This document shows positions 46,698 through 57,634 of a stretch of 64,000 bases of DNA, piece by piece (within the stretch, counting starts at the first letter, position 1; every line of letters begins with the position of its first letter). The stretch spans positions 1-64,000 of the forward strand of contig DATGJN010000108.1 of assembly GCA_035295165.1 (NCBI GenBank), read 5' to 3'. The DNA is from a bacterium (GTDB lineage Bacteria; Sysuimicrobiota; Sysuimicrobiia; Sysuimicrobiales; Segetimicrobiaceae). Below the pieces are notes generated by a model that did no database searches, was not told the origin of the DNA, and saw nothing but the letters and a program-made list of their open reading frames with translations. A program made the position numbers and the translations under genes.

Positions 46698-48740
46698 TCA
46701 CCTCGCCGGCGTCGGAACCACCGACTCGGGCCGGTATCCCAGCTGAGCCAACAGCCGCTCGAGGAGCGCCGGCAGCTCCGTCCGTGCAGGCGGCCGTCCG
46801 TCGCCCGCAACCGCCTCATCCACCAACCGGCACAGGCGTTCCCGCAGCAACGTCCGGAGACGCGGAGGATACGGCGAAAGGCTACGGTTGAGTTCGGTCA
46901 CGAACGCATCGGACCAGATCTCCTCGTAGCGTTCGCGCTCCGGACCAAAGTCAAAGTCGCGGGCCGGGCCGCGGGCGGCCGCCAGTGCCTCACGCCGCCG
47001 GCGCGTCTCGGTCCCGTCGATCGTGAGGTCTTCGTTTACGACGACGCCGTACTCGCGAGCCGCGTGAGGTCGGGTCAGCACGCTCTTGCGGATATCCTGC
47101 ACCACGGCGTCGGGATCGCGCTCGAGCGGGTCGCCGTACCCGGCGCCGCCGGGGGTGCCGATGCGCAGCACGTCGCCGTAGTTCAGGTGGAGCACGTCGA
47201 TCTTCCCGATGTTCGTCTCCGACGGGGTGCCGGGGTTCAGCACGGTGTAGCCGCAGGCGCCGGGACGACCGCCGAGCCGACCCCACGGTCGGAACGAGTA
47301 GCGGTCCATCGCGCGCGAGGTGACGGTGGCTTCCGGGGCCAGCAGCTTCATCTCAATCTCCAAGCCGGCGCCGCCGCGGGTTCGTCCCGCCCCTCCGGAG
47401 TCGGGCCGCAGGGCATACCGGCGGATGCGCACCGGCATATCGGCCTCGATCGACTCCACGGGGATGTTGCGTAAGAAGCCGATCGAGAATTCGATCCCGT
47501 CGATGCCGTCCTTGTTTGGCCGGCCGCCAGACCCCCCGCAGAGTGGTTGGATGACGCTGACCTTGCTTTGTCCGGTTTCCATGTCGGGCACGCGCAGGAG
47601 AAAGATCGACCCCTGCCCCGCGCCGGCGGCCGGCACCGTCTCCGGACGGGCCTGCGCGAGCGCGCCCATCAGCACGTCGACGAGACGAATCTGCGTGGCG
47701 GACCGGTTGCCGACCGCGACGCCGGGTTCCGGGTTCAACACGCTCCCGCGTGGAATGGTGATCGCAATCGGGCGCGCCAGGCCCGAGTTGTACGTGATGC
47801 CCTTGCGGACCGACCGCAGATACCCGATCAACGAGAACACAAACTGCCAGTGGCCGCGTCGCGAATGCGACGGCAGGTTGTACGATTGCCGAGTCTGCGG
47901 ATCGGTGTCGGAGAAATCGAGCGTCATGCTGCTGCCCTCGACCGTCATCCGCACCTTGAGCCGAATCGCTCGTCCCCCGCCGGAATCACCTTCGAGATAG
48001 TCCCAGAACACGTAGGTCCCGTCCGGGATCTTCTCGATCTCTTCCCGCGCCTGCTCTTCCGCGTAGTCCAGCACATCCAGAATGCCGCGACGCACGGCGT
48101 CGATGCCGTAGCGGGCGATCAGCGTGCCGATGCGCTGCTCGGCGCGCGAGAGCCCCGAGACCATGGCCTTGATGTCGCCCCAATTCTGGTCGGGGATGCG
48201 ACAGTTCGCCATGATCACGCCGAGCAACTCCCGGTTCAGCGCCCCGCGGCGAAACAGCTTGGAGACGGGGATGCGCAGCCCTTCTTGATAGATCTCGTGG
48301 CTCGACGGCGCAATGCTGCCCGGGACGATCCCGCCGACGTCCGAAGAGTGCACGAACGCCCACGCGTAGCAGACGACCTGCCCGTCGTGAAAGATCGGTC
48401 TCCACACATAGATGTCGGGAAGATGGGTCGCCATGCCCCCGGTGTTCCACACGTCGTTGGACACGAACACGTCGCCGTCTTCGACCCCGAGCTCGTTGGA
48501 GTGCCGGATCGCAACGTCGCACGGGACGCCGACCATCAGCGCGATTCCCGTGTTGATCGGCGCCGCCACGACCTCGCCGTCCGGCGAGACCAACGCCGCC
48601 CCGAAATCGGCGGTCTCCTTCACCAACACGGTGTGGCCGGCGCGGAGAACGAGGGAAGCCATCTCTTCTGCGATCGCCTGAAACCGGTTCCGGAGCACTT
48701 CCAGCAGGACGGGATTCGTCGCGCGTCCGTTGGTCGTCAT
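46698..48740 (-). CDS. hyuB: Hydantoinase B/oxoprolinase family protein
   Basis: The 680-residue subunit has the family start LLEVLRNRFQAIAEEMASLVLRAGHTVLVKE. FVSNDVWNTGGMATHLPDI, FHDGQVVCYAWAFVHSSDVGG and GGAGYGDPLERDPDAVVQDI follow. With HyuA it hydrolyses cyclic amides such as hydantoins or 5-oxoproline-like rings, or carboxylates ketones in related complexes. The ATG at 48740 overlaps the hyuA stop (ATGA). The C-terminus has an extra Arg/Pro-rich end. Confidence 0.93.
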   Translation of the reverse strand: MTTNGRATNPVLLEVLRNRFQAIAEEMASLVLRAGHTVLVKETADFGAALVSPDGEVVAAPINTGIALMVGVPCDVAIRHSNELGVEDGDVFVSNDVWNTGGMATHLPDIYVWRPIFHDGQVVCYAWAFVHSSDVGGIVPGSIAPSSHEIYQEGLRIPVSKLFRRGALNRELLGVIMANCRIPDQNWGDIKAMVSGLSRAEQRIGTLIARYGIDAVRRGILDVLDYAEEQAREEIEKIPDGTYVFWDYLEGDSGGGRAIRLKVRMTVEGSSMTLDFSDTDPQTRQSYNLPSHSRRGHWQFVFSLIGYLRSVRKGITYNSGLARPIAITIPRGSVLNPEPGVAVGNRSATQIRLVDVLMGALAQARPETVPAAGAGQGSIFLLRVPDMETGQSKVSVIQPLCGGSGGRPNKDGIDGIEFSIGFLRNIPVESIEADMPVRIRRYALRPDSGGAGRTRGGAGLEIEMKLLAPEATVTSRAMDRYSFRPWGRLGGRPGACGYTVLNPGTPSETNIGKIDVLHLNYGDVLRIGTPGGAGYGDPLERDPDAVVQDIRKSVLTRPHAAREYGVVVNEDLTIDGTETRRRREALAAARGPARDFDFGPERERYEEIWSDAFVTELNRSLSPYPPRLRTLLRERLCRLVDEAVAGDGRPPARTELPALLERLLAQLGYRPESVVPTPAR

Positions 48741-50785
48741 TTGCGTCCCTCCGCGATCACGTTGAGCTGGTCGTCGACGCGCACCGCAAACCCGGACGGG
48801 ATCACGGTCGTCGTGTCATCCTGCTCGATCACCGCGGGCCCCGTCAAGCGATCCCCGGACCGCAGGGCCGAGCGCTCATGCACGCTCGCCTCCACATGGC
48901 GGCCCGCCCAGTAGATGGTGCGCGTCTTGGCCGGGGGCCGGTGCTCCTGATCGGACGCGCCGCCGCTGCGGCGCGCGGTCGGCTGAGGCTTCGGGGTGAC
49001 GCCGACGACCTGGACGCGCAGGTCGACGATCTCGACCGGCGCCTCATGGTCGACGTACCCGTAGACGTCTTGGTAGACGCCGTAGAACGCATCGAGCACC
49101 GGCGCCAGCGAACTTGTAATGCGGTCGGGCAACGGCGCCGTCAGCTCGAACGACTGGCCGACGTAGCGCATGTCCGCGGAACGCTCGAAGCGGCACGCCG
49201 TGACGGGCAGCGCCTCTCGATCCAGCCACATGCGTGCCTCCGCTTCGAGCTCACGGAACTGACGTTCCAGGACGTCCGGCTCGAGTGCCTGACACCGCGC
49301 GCCGAACACGCGCACAAAGTCCGCTCGAAGATCGGCGACCAGGCACCCCATCGCGCAGAGCGCGCCGGGGACCTGGGGGATGAGCACGCGAGGCAGGCCA
49401 AGCTCCTGCGCGAGCAGGCAGACGTGCGTCGGGCCGGCGCCGCCGTAGGCCACGACGGCATACTCCTCGGCGTCCACGCCGCGACTGGTCAGAAACGGCG
49501 TGAACTGCGCGTACATGTTCGCGGTGGCCACCTCCACGATCGCCCACGCGACCGCTTCGATGCCCATCCCCAGGCGATCCCCAAGGCGCGCCAACGCGCT
49601 CGCCGCTGCGGCCCGGTCGAGCGCGACACCGCCGCCTGCGAACCGCTCGGGGTTCAACCACCCCAACACGAGATACGCGTCGGTGATCGTGGGTTCGGTG
49701 CCGCCGCGAGCGTAGCAGGCCGGGCCCGGTTCGGACCCCGCGCTCTGGGGCCCAACCTTCAACACTCCGCTGCGGTCGATCCAAGCGATCGACCCGCCGC
49801 CCGCCCCTACGGACTTGACGTCGATTGACGGCATCAAGATCGGAAAATCTCCCGCTTGCGCCTCGGTCGAGTACGACGGCCGCTCCGTGACAATCGACAC
49901 GTCCGCGCTGGTGCCGCCCATGTCGAACGTGATCACCCGCGGAAACCCCGCGTGCGTCGCGATCCAGTGTGCGCCGATCACGCCGGACGCCGGGCCGGAA
50001 AACAGCGTCTCGACCGACCGCTCGCCGGCGGTGCGCGCGGTCATCACCCCGCCGTTGGATTTCGTGGACAGGATCGGCGCGCGCACCCCGAGATCGCGCA
50101 GATCGCGTTCCAGCGCGCGAAAGTATTCGCGCATCCGTTCGCCGACGTGTGCGTTGATCACGGTGAGCAGGGCCCGTTCGTACTCGCGGCGCTGCGGCCA
50201 TACCTCGCTCGACGCGCACACATACAGACCAGGAAATCGCGCGGCGATGCGAGCCTTGACCTCCTTCTCGTGCCGATCGTTCGCGTAGGCGTGGAGAAAG
50301 CAGATCGCGAGCGCGTTACAGCCCGAGGCGACGAGCGAGGCCGCTTCCGCCTCGGCGTGGTCGAGATCCACCGGCCGCTCGACCGCGCCGTTCGGCGCCA
50401 GGCGTTCGTCGATGCCGCGCACGGCCGAGCGCGGCACCAGCGGCGTCGGAGGATCCGTGAAGAAATTCTGCGGATCGGGCAGGCGCAACCGGCGGATCTC
50501 CAGGATATCCTCGAGGCCCGTCGTCACGAACAGGCCGGCCGAGCTTCCGGAACGTTCGATGAGCGTGTTGACCGCGAGCGTCGTCCCATGCACGAAATAG
50601 CGGATCGCGGCCGGATCGATCCGCACCCCGGCCGCGAGCGACTTGATGCCGCGGGTCACCGCCGTCGCGGGCGCACGCGGGGTGGTGGGGATCTTCAGAA
50701 TGCTCACGGCGCCGGTCGACTCGTTGAGCAGCACGAAATCGGTGAACGTGCCGCCGATGTCCACACCCAGGCGAAATGCGTCCAA
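48737..50785 (-). CDS. hyuA: Hydantoinase A/oxoprolinase family protein
   Basis: The 682-residue ATP-binding subunit has the ASKHA-type start FRLGVDIGGTFTDFVLL. NTLIERSGSSAGLFVTTGLEDILEI, VITFDMGGTSADVSIV and GAGGGSIAWIDRSG are further family motifs. It works with the overlapping HyuB. The TTG at 50785 is chosen because GGAGG stands eight bases upstream and the family begins a few residues later; the frame stays open further upstream. The 364-base gap to PGI may hold its promoter. Confidence 0.93.
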   Translation of the reverse strand: MDAFRLGVDIGGTFTDFVLLNESTGAVSILKIPTTPRAPATAVTRGIKSLAAGVRIDPAAIRYFVHGTTLAVNTLIERSGSSAGLFVTTGLEDILEIRRLRLPDPQNFFTDPPTPLVPRSAVRGIDERLAPNGAVERPVDLDHAEAEAASLVASGCNALAICFLHAYANDRHEKEVKARIAARFPGLYVCASSEVWPQRREYERALLTVINAHVGERMREYFRALERDLRDLGVRAPILSTKSNGGVMTARTAGERSVETLFSGPASGVIGAHWIATHAGFPRVITFDMGGTSADVSIVTERPSYSTEAQAGDFPILMPSIDVKSVGAGGGSIAWIDRSGVLKVGPQSAGSEPGPACYARGGTEPTITDAYLVLGWLNPERFAGGGVALDRAAAASALARLGDRLGMGIEAVAWAIVEVATANMYAQFTPFLTSRGVDAEEYAVVAYGGAGPTHVCLLAQELGLPRVLIPQVPGALCAMGCLVADLRADFVRVFGARCQALEPDVLERQFRELEAEARMWLDREALPVTACRFERSADMRYVGQSFELTAPLPDRITSSLAPVLDAFYGVYQDVYGYVDHEAPVEIVDLRVQVVGVTPKPQPTARRSGGASDQEHRPPAKTRTIYWAGRHVEASVHERSALRSGDRLTGPAVIEQDDTTTVIPSGFAVRVDDQLNVIAEGRK

Positions 50786-51149
50786 CGTGTTGGCCTCCGG
50801 GAAGTCGATGTGCTGCGACACGGATCTCGCGTGCGCACGGACACGTCGCGCCGGCACACGTCCGCCGGAACGCTGGTCTCCGATGTGTCTCAGTATTTCC
50901 TTTGCGCCACGCCGTTTCCTTGGGGGGCGCGCCGCACGCACACGGACGCGCTCACGCGGGACCGTTGGGCGGCTGCGCGACCCTGGTTGCGGCGCGGTGT
51001 CTGCGTCGAATCTCCATCCTCGCGGGGACCCGCGCGATACGCGAACACACCGCGGGCAGGCGTCGTACGTTCCGCGACCGCGGCGGTCCGCTCGGTCAGC
51101 GCGCCGCGATGCGTCGTGGGCTGTCAGCGCGGGTGGTCGGGCGCTCGCA
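50786..51149. other. 364-base gap between PGI and hyuA
   Basis: No gene, tRNA or firm promoter is visible. AT-richer bases occur near 50895-50915 (AAAGGAAATACT on the minus strand), which could be a weak -10 for hyuA. Confidence 0.4.
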
Positions 51150-52787
<1,638 letters not shown>

Positions 52788-53008
52788 CGCGGTTCCTTTC
52801 TGCCTCGCGCTCTCGGCAGCGAATACGACTACGGTGAGCGGTCCTCCTGCGCCCCATTCACCGGAGCCCCGGGCGGGCCCACACGACGCGCAGGAGACGC
52901 TCCCGGTTGATGTGCCGCCGGCCAGACGCGCATCGGTGCTCAGCTTCGGGGGACGGCGGCCGGACCGCGGTGGTCGGGCCGACTCGCGAGCGCCGCTCTC
53001 CCGTCGGT

Positions 53009-53944
53009 CTAGGTCCGAAACACCGCGAGCGGCAACAGCGCGCTTACGATGTACTGGCCGGCGTCCACAATCTCCGAGATCTTGAGGTCCACGCACAGGC
53101 TGGACAAGAGGTAAGCGTCCTCTCCGGACAGGCGGTAGGTCCCGGACAGGTGGGCGACCATCGCCCGCACCGCATCCTGCGCCGCCCTGTAGAGGTCCGG
53201 CCCCACCCCGGTCGTCCCGTACCATCCCTTGTGGCCGACGCGGGGCGTGAGCGGCCCGGGGGTGGCAAACTGCGGCGCCGGGATCTTTCGACCCTTGAGC
53301 AGGGTGAAGCGCAGCGCGGCGTACATCGGCGCCTCGATCCCCGTCACGCAGACCTCGCCATCGCCTTGAGCGCCGTGCGCATCCCCGCACCCAAATAGCG
53401 CCCCCTCGACCTGCACCGGAAGGTAGAGCGTCGAGCCGCGGACCAGCTGTCGGGTATCCATGTTACCGCCGAACGTGCCGGGCGGCATCACGGCTTGGTT
53501 CGAGGCCCCGGCTGGGCAGACACCCATCGTCCCGAAGAACGGCTCGATCGGAATCGCGATGTCATCGCGCAGGTACGCGGTGTCGGCGTCGCTGAGATCG
53601 AAGATTCTGAGGTACGGCGTCTTGAAGTCGTCGGCCAAGAGACCGAGCCCGGGTAGAATCGCGGTCCAGCCCCATCCCTGGGTGTGAATATCCAGGACCT
53701 CCACCGCAAGCGTGTCGCCCGGCCGCGCGCCGGCCATGGCGATCGGTCCGGCGAGCGGGTAGACACGCTGCCAGTCGAGACCGGGCAGATCGGCGGTCGT
53801 GGACTCCGGCGTGATCTGATTGTCGCTCACGTCGCGCGTGTGTACGACCACGACGTCGCCGCTGTCGATCGTCATCGCGGGCGGATGGCTAACATCCCAG
53901 GTGAACCGCACGCTGTCTTCGGGCAGGTACCGCGTCACCGGCAT
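53009..53944 (-). CDS. Acetamidase/formamidase family protein
   Basis: The 311-residue FmdA/AmdA-type enzyme hydrolyses short amides to acid and ammonia. Landmarks are [63 protein letters not shown], and the [19 protein letters not shown] core that contains the family Cys, Asp and His residues. It lies 105 bases after the aspartate-dehydrogenase-like gene. Confidence 0.92.
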   Translation of the reverse strand: MPVTRYLPEDSVRFTWDVSHPPAMTIDSGDVVVVHTRDVSDNQITPESTTADLPGLDWQRVYPLAGPIAMAGARPGDTLAVEVLDIHTQGWGWTAILPGLGLLADDFKTPYLRIFDLSDADTAYLRDDIAIPIEPFFGTMGVCPAGASNQAVMPPGTFGGNMDTRQLVRGSTLYLPVQVEGALFGCGDAHGAQGDGEVCVTGIEAPMYAALRFTLLKGRKIPAPQFATPGPLTPRVGHKGWYGTTGVGPDLYRAAQDAVRAMVAHLSGTYRLSGEDAYLLSSLCVDLKISEIVDAGQYIVSALLPLAVFRT

Positions 53945-54049
53945 CCTCAGGCCCCCGTTCCTCGTGGTATCGTCCAGACGCTCACCCTTTCCGCAGGCCG
54001 CGGCACGCTCCTCCCCGTGGGAACCCGCACGCCGCCGCGCGCGCCGAGC

Positions 54050-54865
54050 CTACCCACCCACGCGCAATGGGCCCGTGAGTCGCCGAATCGTTGCGATCAC
54101 GGACAGCGCGGTCAGCACACCGCTCCGCGGATTCGCGGAGGGACGGTTTTCGATGTGCACCGCGAACCGACCGAACTCGCCCGTGACCTCCACATCGTGG
54201 ATGTTCCGGTCGAGGGCGGGATCGGCGACAATGCGCAGACGGGTCCGGTCGGGCCCGATTCCCGCGAGGCTCACCGCCGCGGACACATTGACGTTGGCGG
54301 GGAAGCCTTGCCACGCTTCTCGGGCGCTGCCCTCGAACACGACGCGGGGACCACTTAGATCCGTCAGATCGATACCGTGCGCCGCAAGATACGGTGCGCC
54401 GGCGAGCCCTTGAGGGGGCTTGCGAGTAGTCATCGTTACCGACTCGACGGCACCGACTGCCGCCGCGGCGATCGCATCGAGCCCGCCGATCGCCCCGGAC
54501 GCCACGCGGATCACGCCGCCGTGACGCCGCGCCAACGCGACGTACGCGTCGTGTGCGTCGAGCAGCGCGCCCACCGTGAGCACGAGCAGCTCCTTGCCGG
54601 CGGCGAGGGTGGCGCGCGCGATCTCTGGGAATGCCGCGGCCGGCGCCGCCTCGACGACAAGATCCGACCGCGCCACCGCGTCCGCCAGCGTGACGACGGG
54701 CGGGGGCCGGCGCAGCAGCCGTTCGGCGTGTCGCCGGGCGGCGTCGAGGTCCCGGCTCGTGATCGCCGCGAGCGCCGCGCCCGGCACGCCCCGATCCATC
54801 GCGGCCGCGATCTGCTGTCCGACCGCGCCGAAGCCCACGATGCCGACCCGCATCACCCCGTCCAC
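54050..54865 (-). CDS. Aspartate dehydrogenase-like NAD(P)-dependent oxidoreductase
   Basis: The 271-residue protein has an N-terminal Rossmann domain MRVGIVGFGAVGQQIAAAMD. VVEAAPAAAFPEIARATLAAGKELLVLTVGALLD and SGAIGGLDAIAAAAVGAVESVTMTTRKPP match L-aspartate dehydrogenase (NadX). FPANVNVSAAVSLAGIGPDRTRLRIVADP is also typical. No nadA or nadC is adjacent, so a catabolic role is more likely than NAD synthesis. The GTG at 54865 has a GGGGGGGAA ribosome site; ATG at 54853 is the alternative. Confidence 0.88.
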   Translation of the reverse strand: MDGVMRVGIVGFGAVGQQIAAAMDRGVPGAALAAITSRDLDAARRHAERLLRRPPPVVTLADAVARSDLVVEAAPAAAFPEIARATLAAGKELLVLTVGALLDAHDAYVALARRHGGVIRVASGAIGGLDAIAAAAVGAVESVTMTTRKPPQGLAGAPYLAAHGIDLTDLSGPRVVFEGSAREAWQGFPANVNVSAAVSLAGIGPDRTRLRIVADPALDRNIHDVEVTGEFGRFAVHIENRPSANPRSGVLTALSVIATIRRLTGPLRVGG

Positions 54866-54929
54866 CGCGTTCCCCCCCGACCCGCGCCTCGACCCGTTCG
54901 GCCCGCCCCGCGGCCGGCTTGTGGGTCGT

Positions 54930-56054
54930 TCACCACGCCTCCTGGACGACCGCGCCGGCCCGCACCGTGCACGCGGGTACCAGATCGACGTTCCCCTGCT
55001 CGGTCACGCCGTGACTGTCGGTGTATGCGATCGGCCCTTCCGTCACGCGGAACACGGTCACGTCCGCGCACGCGCCCGGGCGCAGCGTGCCGAAGTCGTC
55101 CGCACGGCCGACGATGGACGCCGGCCCCACGGTCACGAGGCGCACAACGTCCGGAAGCGCAAGACCGAGGTGCAGGAACTTCGCCATCGTGCGGCCGAGC
55201 GTGTACACGGGGCCCTTGACGCTCAAGCCGTGCAGATCGGTCGAGATCGAGTGAATCGGAAACGCCGCGGCAAGTGCCTGCCTCGCCGCCGTGAAGCAGA
55301 AACTGCCAGACCCGTGGCCGACATCGAACCGCACCCCGCGGCTCGCGGCGGCCCACGCCTCCGCGAGCGGGAACCCGCGCCGGCTCATCAGGCCGCCCGG
55401 GAACCCCTTCAGGCAGTGCGTCACGACGTCGCCCGGACCGAGCAGGTTCAGGACGTCCTGGATCACCGGCGGCGCCACCCCGATGTGGACCATCAACCCC
55501 GTGCGGGCCTCGCGGGACGCCTGCGCGGCGAGTTGGACCGGGATGATGCCGAGGTTGCCGCAGTGTCGCTGCGAGGCGAGCACCTTGATGCCGACGATCA
55601 GGTCCCGGTGGGCTTCCGCAGCCGCGATCGTGCGCGCCTGGTCGAACGCCTGCCAGTCTCCGTGAATGGGCGAGCCTCGCGTCGCGGACACGTTGAGGTA
55701 GCCGAGCACGCGCGTCCGCGCGCGCCGGGCGACATCCAGGAACAGCGGAAGCCCGTCGGCGCCGATCGAACCGGTGTCCACGATCGTCGTAACGCCGGTG
55801 GCCACCCCGGCGTCGCGGTCGGGGTCGACGCCGCCCACGCTCGGGCCCTCGACACAGTGCACGTGCAGATCGATCCAACCCGCCGACGCGACGAGCCCGC
55901 GCGCGTCGATCACGCGCGCGGCCTGGGCGCCGGCGAGATCTCCCACTCGCGCGATACGGCCGCCGGCGACGGCGATGTCGGCCGGCCCGTCAAGCGCCAG
56001 CGATGCGTCGATGACCCTGGCGCCGCGAACGATGATGTCGTAGCGCTCCGCCAT
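54930..56054 (-). CDS. Amidohydrolase family protein (dihydroorotase-like)
   Basis: The 374-residue TIM-barrel metal hydrolase has His64 and His66 in DLHVH. Lys157 in GIKVLAS is a likely carboxylated bridge. His190, His213 in VTHCLKG, and Asp273 in STDLHG complete the site. The family resembles D-aminoacylase-like and EF_0837-type amidohydrolases. It likely opens a cyclic amide or removes an acyl group. The ATG at 56054 has GGAGGAGG four bases upstream and lies 35 bases after the PrpD-like gene. Confidence 0.88.
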   Translation of the reverse strand: MAERYDIIVRGARVIDASLALDGPADIAVAGGRIARVGDLAGAQAARVIDARGLVASAGWIDLHVHCVEGPSVGGVDPDRDAGVATGVTTIVDTGSIGADGLPLFLDVARRARTRVLGYLNVSATRGSPIHGDWQAFDQARTIAAAEAHRDLIVGIKVLASQRHCGNLGIIPVQLAAQASREARTGLMVHIGVAPPVIQDVLNLLGPGDVVTHCLKGFPGGLMSRRGFPLAEAWAAASRGVRFDVGHGSGSFCFTAARQALAAAFPIHSISTDLHGLSVKGPVYTLGRTMAKFLHLGLALPDVVRLVTVGPASIVGRADDFGTLRPGACADVTVFRVTEGPIAYTDSHGVTEQGNVDLVPACTVRAGAVVQEAW

Positions 56055-56089
56055 GCTCCTCCTCCGCCCGGCGCCGGCCGGCGTCCGCC

Positions 56090-57472
56090 CTACCGCAGTG
56101 CCCGGATCGCGTCGCCGAGCGCGCGCACGTCGTCCACCGCCTCCAGGCGCAGCGCGAGATCGGCGATCGTGCGCACCGGCGCCGCGTCGGCGGCGCCCGC
56201 CGTCATCGCGCGGTACTTCGCGACGACCTCGTCGTGTGTCATGCGGTTCTGCGGCGTGCCCTTCGCGTGGTCCACGCGCGCCTCATGCCGGCACCCATCG
56301 GCCGTCGCGACCGACACCACGGTGCTGTACTCCGCAGGATACCGGGCGTCCAGCACATCGTCGTGGACGACCCGCACGCTGCGGGCCAACCGGGCGATCT
56401 CGGGGTCCTCGCGCTGGTCCGCGAGGATGTCGTCGATCGTGATCGCGCGGCGCACCGCGGCGACCGCGAGGATGTACTGCGCGTTATGGGACCGGAGCTC
56501 GTTGTTGTCGATCACGGACGCGCCTGACCGCGGGAAGCGAAAGTCGATCGAGGTGATCTCGCCCGCGGTGACCCCGTACCGGTCCAGGATCTCCGTCAGG
56601 GCGTCCAGCCCGGGGTGCAGGAACGCGCAGCACGAATACCGCTTGACGGCGAGCGCCGACGTCGCGTAGCGGACGCCGAGGCCGTCGGTGAGCCGCGCCG
56701 GCCGTCGGACGCCGGAGAACGCAGTGAAGAGGTCGTACTTCCCTTCCAACACCGCGGTCGGTCCGCCGAACCCGAGGGCCGCGAGGCTCGCCGCCGTGAC
56801 GCCGTTTCGCGCCGCGATCCCGATGTTGAACGGGCGCGACTGTTCGCTGTGGTCGCTGGTCCAGCTTAGCAGCCCCGACGCCTGGAGCGACGCCAACCCG
56901 AGCGCGTTCCGCCATTGGACCTGGTCCAGGTCGAGCAGACATCCGGCCGCGACCGCGGCGCCGAACGCGCCGGCGACGGCCGACGGGTGGAACCCGCGGG
57001 CGTACAGGGCGCGCGGGTCCAGCGCCTCGCTGAGGCGGCACGCCACATCCACGCCGATGACCGTCGCGGTCAGGACAGCCCGCCCGCCCCTGGCGGCGGC
57101 TTCGCCGACGGCGAATGCTGCGGGAAACACCGCGGCGAGCGCGTGCATGACGGACGCGGGGTGATGCGGTTCGACGTCGCAGTAGTAGCCAAGGGTGCCG
57201 TTCACGAGCGCGGCGTTCGCGAGCGACGTCCGCTGCGGCCGGCCGAACACGCTCGCACGCGGCGCCCCGCCCTCGGCATCCACGAACGCTCCCAGCAGCC
57301 TCCCCGCGGCGTACCGCGGCGACGACGCGACCACACATGCCCCGATGAGATCCAGGATCATGTGCGTCGCCTCCGTGTCGACCGCCGGATCCAGGCGCGT
57401 GGAACCCGCACCAACAAGATAGTCGACCAACGTCCCCGTCAGATCCTCGGTCCGTGCCGTCGCCTCGCTCAT
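56090..57472 (-). CDS. MmgE/PrpD family protein
   Basis: The 460-residue protein has the 2-methylcitrate/cis-aconitate-type dehydratase fold. The N-terminus ILDLIGACVVASSPRYAAGRLL is followed by ANAALVNGTLGYYCDVEPHHPASVMHALAAVFPAAFA, FHPSAVAGAFGAAVAAGCLL and KRYSCCAFLHPGLDAL. Family members dehydrate hydroxy-acids or isomerise cis-trans acids. ATG at 57472 has GGAGG six bases upstream. Confidence 0.92.
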   Translation of the reverse strand: MSEATARTEDLTGTLVDYLVGAGSTRLDPAVDTEATHMILDLIGACVVASSPRYAAGRLLGAFVDAEGGAPRASVFGRPQRTSLANAALVNGTLGYYCDVEPHHPASVMHALAAVFPAAFAVGEAAARGGRAVLTATVIGVDVACRLSEALDPRALYARGFHPSAVAGAFGAAVAAGCLLDLDQVQWRNALGLASLQASGLLSWTSDHSEQSRPFNIGIAARNGVTAASLAALGFGGPTAVLEGKYDLFTAFSGVRRPARLTDGLGVRYATSALAVKRYSCCAFLHPGLDALTEILDRYGVTAGEITSIDFRFPRSGASVIDNNELRSHNAQYILAVAAVRRAITIDDILADQREDPEIARLARSVRVVHDDVLDARYPAEYSTVVSVATADGCRHEARVDHAKGTPQNRMTHDEVVAKYRAMTAGAADAAPVRTIADLALRLEAVDDVRALGDAIRALR

Positions 57473-57634
57473 CGATCGCCTCCGTTGTGTCCCCTCAGTG
57501 TGTACGCATCGCCGAACTCCGCGAGCGCCTGGCCGTGCCCCGCCCACCCATCGTGAGTCTCCGCCCGCACGCTGCGGAGCGCCGGGAGGTCCGCAACGGG
57601 ATTCCCGTCGGCCAGTCCCGGTGCCGGCACGCAC

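Noticed and set aside
52788-53390. In-frame N-terminal extension of PGI by about 200 codons
   Set aside because: It overlaps the amidase gene on the same strand in another frame and has no PGI similarity; the ATG at 52787 has a ribosome site and the normal family length.
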